The position numbers were made by a program, and so were the translations under genes. A stretch of 64,000 bases of DNA from Blepharisma stoltei (lineage: Eukaryota; Ciliophora; Heterotrichea; Heterotrichida; Blepharismidae): the NCBI GenBank assembly GCA_914767885.1, contig CAJZBQ010000053.1:1710501-1774500 (forward strand), in the 5' to 3' direction. This document shows, in pieces, positions 1-10,322 of the stretch (within the stretch, counting starts at the first letter, position 1; each line of letters begins with the position of its first letter). The notes under the pieces were generated by a model. The model saw only the letters and a list, made by a program, of their open reading frames with translations, had not been told where the DNA came from and did not search any database.

Positions 1-2953
1 TTTCATATTCTTGCTTCATTGCTGACTTTTTTAAATTATTCATGGTTTCTTTCATTCTCTGTTTTTCTTCATTTTCTGATTTCAGCTTAAAAATTTCTTC
101 TCTTGCTTGCCTTATATAGTCTACTTTGGCTTCTTGCTTCATAGCTTTTATTTGTTTGTCTTCTAGAGATAGGGTCATTGGAGTCATTCGTTTAGAATAT
201 AAACGGTCATTTTCAGACATAAACATACCAGATGAGGGATTGGGGACCATGTTGACAAAAGTGTCTTTATGAGGTGGAGAAGCTCCATATCGAGTTTTAG
301 GGAGTAAAGTGCTGTCAGGTATAAAAGAATTTCTCATAGTTTCATGAGCCTTACTAAAGGAGTTTATAGTACTTTGCTGGTTTTTTAAAAATTCTTTAGT
401 TGGCTGGTTAGTGTTTAGATGCTTTTCTTTGGAGTCTGAAAATACTTCATAATGATTTGCAACGATGTTTGGCTGGATATGCTTGGAAAATTCTCCAAAA
501 TTGATATAGCCTTTTTTATTTTCATCTAAAAATGCCATTAATAAATTAGAATCTTCGTTTTCCAAAGCAATTTTATTTCGCTTTAAGCCTACTTGCAAAT
601 CTTCTATAGTAATATATCCTAATTATCTTTTACCATCTCCATCCTTATCAAATGTCCTAAAAATCGAAAATAAATTTGTAGGTCCTTGGCTGAATAATTT
701 ATTATCTAAATCATTCAGGATTTTTCTAAGTCTAGGCTTGTCTTCTTCTGTATAGCTTTTTGTTTCTCTATTAGGCGGCAATGATCTATATCTCTTCTGA
801 GCCTCATCAGCAAAAATCTGGTCATTTACAAATACAGCATTTGCTACAGTATCTGCACCTATTTCTTTATCTTTATTATATATAAATGATGATAAAAAGC
901 CTTCCAAATCTTTTTGTGTAATTTTAGCCGAGCTTTGATCATCCAAAGTTCCAATAACTAGCTCATTTAATTTTTCTATTGAAATTCTTGAATTATTTCC
1001 TATTTCATTTATAGAAATTTCTCATAGATAGTGCTGTTTTGCCCTTGATTTGCCATGAGGAAAAATTTTTTTGGTTTGACCCAAACCATATGGTACTGGT
1101 CGAACCAAAAAATTTACCCAGTGGGCAAATCAAGGACAAACAGCGCCATCTATGGGAAATTTCTATAATAATTTATTTTTGAAATTTTCTTGAGAAACAA
1201 ATGAAACTTTTAAAAAATCTCGGACGATCTTAGCCCGATTAATTATTTTTTCAAGCTGGTTTGGAGGCACAGTTTGCCTATCATGAATTTTAAATTCATT
1301 ATTGTAAAAGTTTTCATAACTCTGTGCATAAGTTTGAGGATTAGACTGGTATTCATTAGGAATTTCATTTATTTCTACTTCTTCTAACTTTTTTAACGCT
1401 TCTTTATAATTAATTCCATCTGCAGCTCCTCCAAGTTCCTCATATAATTTTTTAATACTATTTTGATTGCAGCGTGGCAATCTCATATTAGATAAAACAT
1501 CAGCAAAATTTTCATAAGAAATTTTATCAGTTTTTGATTTGTCAATTCATAAGAATTGAGAATTTAACTTCTTTTTAACGCCATGCAATTGAGTTTTCAT
1601 TTTATTAACTTGAGCGGCAGTAACATCAATATCTTTTACTTCTTTTACGTTTTGGAATTCTTCAGATAAAAATTTTTTAAATCCATTGAAATCCATTGTT
1701 TTGTTATTTCCATTAGCAGCATAGTCCATCAAAGCTTCAGCTTCTTGAAAACTTATAGAAAACCCAAGTTTATTTACCATTTTATGCAAGTCCTCTACAC
1801 CAATAATTCCTGAAGCTTTTTCATCTCATTGATTAAAAATTTTCATAAAATCTTTCCTATTTGTGTATACAGATTTGCCTAATATTGTCAATTTTCAAAC
1901 AAGTCTGCCTTAAAACGATATATTAGGTAAATCTCTATATCTTTCACTTAATTTTTTTCTTAAAATTTCCAACTCTCTGTTCCCATCGGGTGCAGGTCAA
2001 ATGGCTTTGCCTTTTTGATAGTGCTCATTTCGCCGAAAAATTTTTGGCCGAAACTTGATCGAAAATTTTTGATTTTGAGACATTTGACCGAAAAAAGCTG
2101 TTAATTTTCGGCCAAATGTCCGGACTATCAAAAATTTTCGACCAAATGGATTTCGATGAAATGCACACTGTCAAAAATCAACGGTCATTTGACATGGAGC
2201 CGTTCCCATCATTACTTGTATAAGCTAATTTTGCTAAATTCGATAATTTCGTGTGAGCGTTATTTACAAAACTAGGTTCAAGCCTGGAATAAAACGATTT
2301 TGCTTCAAGGACTGTAGTTTTTGGCCTAGTTTGTATAAAATTTGTTTTTAACTGTTTCTGGTTCGTAGCATAAAAAGACATTTGAGATTTAATTGGATCT
2401 TCGAACGGCTGCTCTTTTATGGTTTTCTTACTCCCCCCCCCCCTCCGTGAGCGAACAAAAAAATTTTGTTCGCTCACGGAGGGGGGTTAATTTTTTTTTT
2501 TTTAAAAAAATTTATATATAAATTTTATAAAAAATATTTTTTCGAAATTTAAAAAAATCCTAATTTGCAAAAATTGGGAAGCAAATATTAATTCAATTTG
2601 CAAAATTTATGTTTTAAAACGCAATTTGTTTAAAATTAAACAGAATTAGCTCTAGATTTCATTATACTAATTATCACTTATATATATCAAAATTTTTTTC
2701 CATAAAAATTTTTTCTATTAAAAAAATTTTTGTTCACTCACGGAGGGTGGGTTTTTGGTCAAAAAATGGCGATTTTTCTAATGGTTTTGTTCGCTCACGG
2801 GGGGGGGGGGGGGGAGTTAGGAATGAACTCTTCATGATAATTATATTTGCTTTCGTGCAGGGCTGCTCTTATTTTTGCAGGGCTTGCTGAAGCAAATCGT
2901 CTGTCTATGTTTGATTTTCCTGTTAAATGCACTCTAGGTTTTCTTACTGCCAT
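1..2953 (-). CDS. EF-hand repeat protein (3' end outside window), split by four inserts
   Basis: Starts at 2953 (MAVRKPRVHL...) and runs leftward off the window, so the C-terminus is missing. EF-hand-type calcium-binding loops are visible: the clearest is FDKDGDGYITIEDL, produced only after removing a 15-nt intron at 619-633. A weaker one is around IFNQWDEKASGIIG, near 1830-1850. After the loops the chain becomes charged and helical. Coding is interrupted by a family A MITE (2431-2819), a MULE-like element (1988-2210) and a short TIR element (1012-1167). Removing each restores the frame, for example at SNDGN/RELE and at NKLL/NEIG. One in-frame TAA at 1910-1912 remains and sits inside a possible 36-bp insert bounded by a 14-bp inverted repeat. 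TGA is read as Trp. Likely a cytoskeletal or ciliary calcium-binding protein, but the exact family is not recognised. It diverges from the next gene with a 41-bp gap. Confidence 0.75.
619..633 (-). other. 15-nt spliceosomal intron in EF-hand gene
   Basis: GTAAAAGATAATTAG on the minus strand. Removing it eliminates an in-frame TAA and completes a canonical EF-hand loop (DKDGDGYITIED). This is representative of the 15-nt introns seen throughout the window. Confidence 0.9.
1012..1165. mobile_element. Short TIR element/IES, TAGAA tip, TA duplication
   Basis: 154-bp element whose ends are inverted repeats of roughly 45 bp (tips TAGAAATTTC...GAAATTTCTA). It is flanked by TA at 1010-1011 and 1166-1167. 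Removing it with one TA joins the EF-hand reading frame. Its tip resembles the hairpin elements at 11305 and 19188 and the large transposon at 39671. Confidence 0.85.
1876..1929. repeat. 14-bp inverted repeat around an in-frame stop (possible very short IES)
   Basis: GATTTGCCTAATAT and ATATTAGGTAAATC flank a short segment that contains the only unexplained stop of the EF-hand gene. Excising 36 bp between TA dinucleotides keeps the frame (LPNI/LGKS). This is shorter than I would expect for an IES, so a true nonsense mutation is possible. Confidence 0.4.
1988..2201. mobile_element. MULE-like MITE with 9-bp target duplication
   Basis: 214 bp with imperfect terminal inverted repeats of about 45 bp. 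The left end contains GTCAAATGGCTTTG and TTTTTGATAGTG; the right end, reversed, contains GTCAAATGACCGTTG and TTTTTGACAGTG. It is flanked by an exact 9-bp duplication, GTTCCCATC, at 1979-1987 and 2202-2210. A 9-bp duplication is the classic Mutator-superfamily footprint. Removal of the element plus one repeat restores SNDGNRELE in the EF-hand gene. The flanks contain no TA. Confidence 0.8.
2431..2816. mobile_element. Family A MITE in EF-hand gene
   Basis: 386 bp, ends CTCCCC...GGGGAG, flanked by TTA on both sides (2428-2430, 2817-2819). The subterminal motif TCCGTGAGCGAACAAAA forms a tight inverted pair at the left end and appears twice more at the right end. Excision joins ...EEFIP/KKTIKE in frame. 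Confidence 0.93.
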
Positions 2954-2994
2954 TTATTATAACGAAAATTGAATGTGGAATTGATAATAAAGAT

Positions 2995-3366
2995 ATGGAT
3001 GAAGAGGAAGCCAAAGCAAATGAAGGCCCTGAAATATTGCTACCTCCTGATTTAGAGCTTGAAATGAAATCGCTTAGTTTAGAAGAAGAAACCTTAGATG
3101 AATTTTTTAGAGAAAATCAACCTCAATTGAGCAGGTGTCCTGTGTGCATTATCATAATGACAGTATTTTTCACAATCATCAATATCGCATTGATAATTGT
3201 AGGGTTTTGGCTTGCTTCAGATAAACTTTCTAAAGCTCTACCTTGTTGAATAATTGCCTCCTTATTAATGCTTCCAACTGGATATTGCTACGGCCTACTA
3301 ATTAAAGCTTATTATGCAGATCCTGAAGAAAGAGCAAGCATTTTATTTGAAATTCCTGATATCTAG
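2995..3366 (+). CDS. TMEM230/TMEM134-type (DUF872) membrane protein
   Basis: Reads through one TGA (as Trp, in PCWIIASL) to a TAG at 3364, giving 123 residues. An acidic N-terminal half is followed by two hydrophobic segments, around residues 50-73 and 83-103, separated by a short loop. The first ends in LASDKL, and PTGYCYGLLIKAYY leads into a short tail ending FEIPDI. The layout, length and PxGY...IPD tail fit the small two-pass DUF872 family (TMEM230/TMEM134), which acts on endosomal or secretory vesicles in animals. It is uninterrupted. Only 41 bp separate its start from the divergent EF-hand gene, so the two must share that promoter region. Family assignment is by motif memory only. Confidence 0.75.
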
Positions 3367-3423
3367 ATGTTTTACTTATTTTGATAACTCCTAGTTAATT
3401 AATCCATTTCATGCTGGAGATTT

Positions 3424-5217
3424 CTAAAGCTTAGGATTCAATAATTTTACTGTATGCTTGCAAATCGCTATTATGTCTTTTTTGGGCACATCTTTATGGA
3501 TTGGAAGATATAAAAGGTTTTTAAACATTTCATAAGATTTTTCTGGTTTAGGAATATTTGACCCTTCAGGAACAGGGACTGCATATAGCTGAGAAATACC
3601 TGAATAAGTATCAATTCCAGCATTATTCAGGACATCATATGCTTTTTTTGAGTCTTGAGCTACTATTGGATAGAGCCAAAAAGTACGATCTTTAGGGTTT
3701 AATCCAGGAACTGTGACCCCACCTTTTATCAAAATATCTGTACCTTCCTGCATGTTTTTCATACCTTCCATGAACTTTTTCTCATCAAAGTGACTGATTC
3801 TTCTTCACAGAAACGAAAGCATGGCTGTGCATGGCCTGAATCTGTAGACTTCTAACTCCCCCCCCCATCCTTGATCGAACGACTCGCCATCGTTCGATCA
3901 AGGATGGGGGTTAAAAAAAAATTTTTTTGGGACAAAAATTTTATATATATAAAATGAAAAAAGATATATAGATTTTTTTTATTTATTTAAATAAGAGGGT
4001 AAGAGTATTTAATAATTATTTTTACAGCAAAAAATTGAATTAATTTCATAAAATACCAATTTTAATATTTTGATTTATTAGTTACCCTTTTAAACTGTAT
4101 AAATTTTAATTTAAATTAAAATTTTTTTAAAAATTTTTAAGAATCTCTATTTTATTAGATTATTGAGTTTTTAAGCCTAGGTTGATGTCAAATCACTTCG
4201 GATTGTTGATTTCGCAGCTTTCTGTCGTCTCAAAGCTCTGAAAACAACTTCATTAGGCACATCTTCCAAAGCATTTGATAACTAATATTTTTTATATATA
4301 TAAAAATTGGCATGATATGAAAATCGTTCGATCAAGGATGGGGGTTAATTTCCCCAATTTTTAGGAATTTTTACAGTCAATCGTTCGATCAAGGATGGGA
4401 GTGGGAGTAAGCCTTGCCCAGGTGCAAACCCTCTGAGAAGTGACACGACCCTTTTTTTATAATCGAATTTCGCTTTTAATAAAAAGGGCCTGAGTATGTA
4501 ATTAAGCCATCTTATATTTAGTAAGACTATTCCGCCTGAATATTTAATGATCTTTTTGAGATAGATCTTTCCTGATTGAATTGGATAAGTATCGTGGATT
4601 AATTTTGCCTGCTGCAGTATAAAAGGATTTTTTCGAATAATCATCACGGCACCTTGGAACGTAGTCGCATGCTTAATCGGCCCAAAGCTAAAAACAGTGA
4701 CATCTGCGTTTGGGTCTCCTTTGTAGCTTTGCCCAATATATCCTTGAGCACAGTCTTCTAAAATTGGCAAGTTGTGCTTTTTCGCGACTTTAGCAATTTC
4801 AGTTAAATCATATCTGACTCCATAGGTAAATGTGGCAATTATCAGTTTGGTCTTATCTGTGATCGCTGCTTCCAGCTTGTCTGGGGTTACAGCTAAAGTG
4901 TCAACTTCTACGTCTACAGGAACTGGGACAAATCCATGAAGTTTTATTATTCTAACCATCTCTGGGATGTTAATGGCAGTCATTAATATTTCAGAACCTT
5001 TCGGCATGTTTAATGCTCTTAAATAAACATCAAAGGCAGTGCGTACACTGATTGAGACTATGACATTATCCTCATCTGAAAAAGCTTTAGTGAGATTTTT
5101 TAATAATACTGAGCGCTTTTCTCCTGTATAAATAGCTCTTCTTAAAGCTCGAAACCAATCAAACCATGAACAATCAATACTCAAGCATGCATAAGGATAA
5201 ACCGGGAATCAAAACAT
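3424..5217 (-). CDS. DegT/DnrJ/EryC1-type PLP-dependent aminotransferase
   Basis: The start at 5217 (MFWFPVYPYA) uses TGA as Trp at codon 3; the stop is TAG at 3424-3426. After removal of a 555-bp family B MITE (3856-4410) the product is 412 residues. Fold-type I features follow the DegT order: an N-terminal SVRTAFDVYLRAL segment, a loop GSEILMTAINIPEM, the PLP-binding Asp region ILEDCAQGYIG, and a SFGPIKHATTFQGA segment holding the candidate Schiff-base Lys. It is slightly longer than typical family members, with a C-terminal extension. The substrate cannot be told from sequence; relatives use sugar-nucleotide ketones or similar. The insert lies between PGQGL and EVYRFRP. Confidence 0.8.
3856..4407. 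mobile_element. Family B MITE in aminotransferase gene
   Basis: 552 bp flanked by TAA (3853-3855, 4408-4410). The ends are again CTCCCC/GGGAG, but the internal repeat is ATCCTTGATCGAACGA paired with TCGTTCGATCAAGGAT, repeated at both ends. The interior is AT-rich and almost identical to the copy at 17598. Removal restores the aminotransferase frame. Confidence 0.9.
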
Positions 5218-5828
5218 ATTTATTTATTCAACTGTTGCTAATATAGAGAAATGTTCACAGATTTTATTAATAAAATATTCTTCAATCTATTTGATATTCA
5301 ATTTACTGAGGTGATTTTAAAGTCTGCATCTTCATTTCTCACTTTGTAATAGCAAAATTTCATTGTGTTAAAATAAAAATTTGTCAAATTATTCCTTAGG
5401 CTTTTTATGCTAATAGAGTAATTTAGCCAAATTAGGATTTTGAATTATTTAAAGCTTGTGCTAGTTTATATCTCCAAAAAATAATTAATTACTATACCGA
5501 TTTCTTCTGGCCATTTTAATAGGCTTTAGAATTGATTTATGTTATAGTATAGCATTAATGGCATTAATTCTAGGATACACCAATTTATTTTATTCAAAAT
5601 TTGGCAATAGCTTAATATCAAAACATTTTTATTATCTAAAAATACGGTAATGAGAATGAAAGACCAATGCTGTTGATTTCTAACTAATTAATAATTAACT
5701 TTAATTTTCTTTAAGTCTAAGCATATAAGCAATCATAAATTGCAATTTTTGCAATCTTCTTTGTAATTGATGCTAATATTATCATCAAGTACTTATGCAG
5801 TTTATTTTCAGTCAGTAATTAAATCTTA
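5218..5828. other. AT-rich intergenic stretch
   Basis: About 610 bp between the start of the aminotransferase and the end of the F-box/propeller gene. I see no sustained frame, no repeat shared with the rest of the window and no TIRs. Confidence 0.6.
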
Positions 5829-7208
5829 TTATAAATCAAAATTATAAACTCTAAGCATATTTCCAAAAACTCCTACAATTTTGACTTCATCAATAAAGGC
5901 TTGCACACATCCAGTCTTGCTAGTATTCGCTACAAATGATTTTGGCACCAATCTTGGATTAGCACTTCCGCCCAATAGCACATATCTTTTTTTCCCTGTG
6001 GTGGAGTCATAAACATAAATAGAGTTTTCATTCGATGCGGCTATAAAATTGAAGTTATTGCAGGAAACTGAGTTGAAATGCTTGCCCTTCTCTTCGACCT
6101 TCGATACTAAGACAATTTGATTATTTTTGTCAATCTTTAATAATGAAACCGTGCTGTTATTACCAACTGATATATATGTAGTTCCATTAATGTTTGCAAC
6201 TGTGGATAAGTAATTATCTCCAAAATTTTGCGGGTAAAAAATATATCGGTTTTGAGCCGGCTGGTTTATAGGGTAATAGTTGATGATCATTAAGGTCAAT
6301 GTCATCAGATATACCCCTTCATTGGTATTTACTATGATTTTATTATTTTCTAATGATAATTTTAGCACGCTTTGTTGGCCAAGATGAGTTTCTATCTATA
6401 TTTTACCTCTTCTAATATTTGTTTTTAGATCCAGCTGATAAACAGTATTTCTTATCCCAAAATATATAAAATTGCCTGATTTTACTATGTTTGCAGTCAA
6501 TGGAGCACCTGGGAGGAATAATTCAAACCCAATTTCTGCTAAAGTTACTTGATTAAAAGCGTCAATTCCAATGATTTTCCCATTTCCATAGCGATTTCCA
6601 CCAGCAAAGATTCTATATTAAAAATACTGATTGTTATCAAATAAGCCTATAGAAGTCATTTGTTCAAGCTTCAGTCTCCCTCTTGTTATTTCTCTAGGCA
6701 ACTCTGATCCCAAGCTCCAAACACTAAACTCCCCTGTGTTGGTACCAGCAAGCAACAGCTGATCATTATGCGTCAAAAATGTTATTGAAGCCTCCAATCG
6801 ACCAATATTATTCAGTTTATAAGTCTGTGGGTTTTCAGGTGACCATAAGATAATTTCCCCATCTACGGATCTACATTAAAAATACCCAGATACAATAAAA
6901 TCACCTAGAATTATAGTTGACGTTATATACCCAATATGGCCCCTGCATGGAGCCATTGCATAGTCCTGAGGAGTCCCTCTTAGCATGCCTTCATCAGTTG
7001 TTATCCGGCGGATAAAAAGAGCTCGCCATGAGTTAAGTGATTTAGAGATTCGGCAAAATGACCATTTTCTTAGACAGAGTTCTCTTCAGATCAGTTCCAT
7101 CATTGAGCCTCTGTAAGCATTTTTGCAGGATAAGCTAGCTCTAGCGATGTCTTTATGATCAAGAAAACTAAAGATCACAGAATAAACATTAGGAGATAGG
7201 TTATTCAT
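5829..7208 (-). CDS. F-box plus beta-propeller (WD40-like) protein
   Basis: Starts at MNNLSPNVYSVIFSFLDHKD, an F-box-like helix pair; an upstream in-frame Met at 7271 is possible. Then come repeated strands of propeller type, such as RSVDGEIILWSPE, NTGEFSVWSLGSE and NSIYVYDSTTGKK, ending MLRVYNFDL. Three 15-nt introns are needed: 6871-6885, 6613-6627 and 6392-6406, two of them nearly identical (GTATTTTTAATRTAG). With them removed the product is 444 residues. By analogy to F-box/WD proteins it would be a substrate adaptor of an SCF ubiquitin ligase, but the propeller is diverged and the target unknown. No insert interrupts it. Confidence 0.7.
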
Positions 7209-7298
7209 TTTTATAAGAAAGCCATAGTTGCCTATAAACTTTATATATTTATTATCAACATAAATTTTCATGGAAAATCTTGGCTTGATAATACAAGG

Positions 7299-9422
7299 TT
7301 AATGTATGTCTGTTATTCTTCTTATGCGGTCTTTCAGGTTTCTAGGAGAAATTGGAGAAACATCATCAAAGGCGGTTCTTCTTCTATTGGTAAGTCTCCT
7401 TTGGGATAGTCTTTTTGTGCCTTTTCTTTGCTTGTCTTCATCTTCTTCTAGCTCAGTGCCCACTTCTGAATTTTCACTTGAAAAGCACATCATAATCTGC
7501 TTAAACTCGTCAAAACTCATAAAATCACCGACTTTTAGCTGGAATTCCTTTATGATTTCTTCGAAATCTTCTTGTGAAATATAGCATCCAGCTTTTTCAA
7601 GAGCAAATTTTAGCTCGTCTACACAGATTCGGCCGTCATTATTCTATATGATGGTTACCATGTCAAAATGTTTGAAGACTATCCACATTCCTTCTTCATC
7701 AATTAGCCTTTTTCTATCCATCGCCGCTATTAAAAACTGCGTATAATTCAATTTTCCCTTCCCAATATAATCAACATTCTGCATTAATTTTGTAAATTCC
7801 CCTCCTAAAATTGTATATCCATTTCCTTTCATCGCTACAGCAATATCCTCAACTGTAATAAACCCTGTATTACTTCTATCAATTAATTTAAAGGCTCCTT
7901 GAAGCTCATTAAGCTCCTCTTCAGACAGATTCCTAACAAAGACCTTCATTGCTTCTTGCCACAGCTTGCTTGGAGCTCGGAATTTTTTAAGCGAATTAAA
8001 TATTTCAAGGCCGACCATTCTTTCCTGTGGGGTTTGGTATAAGATAGAAAATCATTTGTGCTGAAGAGCATTGGCTATAGTAATCCTGGTACTTGGGTTG
8101 ATATCAAGAAGCTTTGATATTAACTCTTTGGCATCATCAGAAATCATGCTTCAAGCTGTAGAAGAAAATGAGTAGTCTCCTCGCGTTATTTTTTGGAACA
8201 GCTCATTCATACTGTGGGCTAAAAAAGGCTGCCGGCCTGATAATAATAAATACATCACGACGCCCAGCGATCAGACGTCGCACTCTTTTCCATAAATTCC
8301 TCGTAAAATTTCTGGAGCTACATAATAAGGAGTTCCAACCTTAGTTAGCATATCTTCTTCTCCAAATTTCACTGACATGCCGAAATCAGCTAATTTCACT
8401 TCAGCGTTAGGCTCTGAGTTCATAAGGTTTTGACTAAATAAGTTCTTAGTCCTCGGCAGGGCTAGGGATTTCCACCTCTAAATGCTCATCGTCCCCTAAG
8501 GGATCAGCAGACACCTTCCTCGCTGCCACAGACAAAGGATTCGCACAACTGATCTTTACTTCCATGACTCCTGGAACCTAAGGACCCATCACCTGATCGA
8601 AATCCCAGTTTCTCTTAGCAGATGTCACCTCTAGAGCCCTGTTTGAGAGATTTATTGTTCGCTCGGGGCTTTTGCTGGTCCTAATCTTTCTAATAATCAT
8701 AGAGCCCGAGAAAAACCTAGCCCGATATGCAAAAAGGATTACCAGCCTCTTTCTACCCTTCCCATTCACACTGAGCCGTTGCTTATAGTGTTGGAAGGAG
8801 GTCGGGTGTCTGCCATCACATTTTTATGTATATGCTCTGTGCTCATAAATAAAAAATTTTCTGGCTTTAAATCCCTATGGCAGATTTTCAAGCTATGCAA
8901 GTGGTTCAATGCTGAAAGCATTTTTTGCATTATTCGGGCGACTTCAGATTCCACTATAGATCCTTTCTTAATCAAATAATCAAAAATGTCTCCTCCAGAG
9001 CAATATTCTAAAACCATATGAATATACTTGCTATCTTCGTATGTTTCATACAGCTTTATTATATTAGGATGGTCCACTGTTTGAAGAATTTCAAGTTCCC
9101 GCTTAAGCATCACCATGCTCCGCTTAATTCGGTCTTTATTCAAAGACTTAATAGCAAATTTTTTCCGCTTTGGACTTTCTGGATTTTCAGATGTTTCAAT
9201 TTTATAAGCTTTTCTTACCACTCCAAATTGTCCGTAACCTAAAATTTTGACAAATTTATATTTGTTATGTATACTCTCTAATCTGACAGCTGTAGAAATG
9301 TCGGATTTAAGAATTGGCTTCCCAGTTCCAGGCTCTCTCATGTAAATTTCTCTGTGAAAACAGATTAATAATAAAAATGGCATCGTGGGAATAAACCATT
9401 TCCAGAGCATTCCCATCCTCAA
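7299..9422 (-). CDS. Calcium-dependent protein kinase (CDPK)
   Basis: Ser/Thr kinase domain with glycine loop GYGQFGVV, Lys in FAIKSL, HRDLKPEN catalytic loop, DFG (LADFGMS) and APE (YVAPEIL). A junction region and EF-hands follow: DRSNTGFITVED, DYIGKGKLNYTQ, DMNNDGRICVDE and a degenerate fourth. A 15-nt intron (7644-7658) splits the third EF-hand. A 408-bp retro-like insert (8426-8833) falls between HRDLKPENFLFM and NSEPNAEVKLADFG; removing it with one 15-bp repeat gives 561 residues. The C-terminal tail is basic and Arg-rich. The first ~27 residues (MRMGMLWKWF..., hydrophobic) are unusual, and a start at Met 9341 is equally plausible. Such kinases couple calcium to motility and secretion in ciliates. 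Confidence 0.88.
8426..8833. mobile_element. SINE/LINE-like insert in CDPK gene
   Basis: 408 bp, GC-richer than its surroundings, flanked by a 15-bp duplication with two mismatches (GCTCTGAGTTCATAA at 8411, GCTCTGTGCTCATAA at 8834). It has no terminal inverted repeats. Read on the minus strand it begins near ATAAAAATGTGATGGCAG, resembling the leaders of the other retro-like inserts. Confidence 0.75.
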
Positions 9423-9985
9423 AATTTTATTATTGTGGGTTTATAGTAGCTTTAATTTAGCTATATGGGAAAACCTTAGAGCATAGGCTAAGATTCTTGA
9501 CCCTTGGCTAAAAGGGACACTGCTTTGCTCTTGATACTCCTAAAGAGGGATACCATTAGGTGAAATGCATTCTGGAGTCAATTGAGGAGCAAGCGCAACG
9601 CACTTAAGGTCTAGTATTGAACATGGTCAAAATCATGATGTGAGCTTCGTGGCGCCTGATATAAACAGCAAATAAGATACACTTGACACCAATAGTTCGG
9701 ATTTAAAGAGGAGTAGGCTTATGCATGCCTAAATCATCCTACAAAATCAACTATCTCGCTAAAAATAATATCAAAGTTAGAAGAAAACAGATTCCCATTT
9801 ACAAATTTTATAAAAAACAAGGAATTAGTGTGGGCTATGCACTATAGCTGAAACTTAAAAGGAGGAAATTTTAATATTTTAATAAGATCATAATGGCCAC
9901 GAAAAAGCGCAATGATAGTATCTTGAAATTAATAAATGATTTGCTTATCCTTTTATGAGTATAATCAATTTAAATTACAGTAAAG
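9423..9985. other. Intergenic stretch, no supported gene
   Basis: About 560 bp upstream of the CDPK. A 39-codon plus-strand frame begins at an ATG near 9726, but it matches nothing I recognise and has no neighbours of the same coding style. No inverted repeats found. Confidence 0.5.
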
Positions 9986-10303
9986 TTAGCTGACTTTTTT
10001 AGCTGCCAGCTGATTTCGGTATTCCCTAGCATTGCAGAGGTCTTTTATTTGTGTACTCAGAGTATCATTAGGAGATAAAGAGCTTAAAATATAATTGCTC
10101 TTTTTACCCCAAGCCTTATGCTTTTCTTCCAAACTCTTTCTGAATTCCTCAAATTGGTCTTCTATAGGGATTTCCGATTCTCTTTGTTTCTTTTCCTTTC
10201 TGTCTTTTAGCTCCTTATGCTTATATGCCCGAATCATCCCATAATTCGAGTACTCTCTATCGCAGCTTAACGGTGCATCCATTTTAAATTGATAATTACG
10301 CAT
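9986..10303 (-). CDS. Small basic hypothetical protein
   Basis: 105 residues if begun at 10303 (MRNYQFKMDAPL); an internal Met at codon 8 is also possible. It is highly charged, with an EKKQRESE stretch and a helical middle (EEFRKSLEEKHKAWGKK). No domain recognised. It lies on the same strand directly downstream of the coiled-coil gene with a gap of 19 bp, so it may be co-regulated or part of the same transcript region. No inserts or introns. The regular codon pattern and tight spacing support it being real. Confidence 0.55.
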   Translation of the reverse strand: MRNYQFKMDAPLSCDREYSNYGMIRAYKHKELKDRKEKKQRESEIPIEDQFEEFRKSLEEKHKAWGKKSNYILSSLSPNDTLSTQIKDLCNAREYRNQLAAKKVS

Positions 10304-10322
10304 TTAACTTACCTCTTAATTG

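Noticed and set aside
7306-7584. Plus-strand frame antisense to the CDPK tail
   Set aside because: Shadow of the CDPK gene; low-complexity Leu/Ser sequence arising from an Arg-rich sense strand.
8578-8769. Minus-strand 63-codon frame inside the CDPK insert
   Set aside because: Lies inside a SINE-like element without reverse transcriptase or other motifs; likely chance.
9726-9845. 39-codon plus-strand frame
   Set aside because: Short, no recognised motif, no context; kept only as a note.
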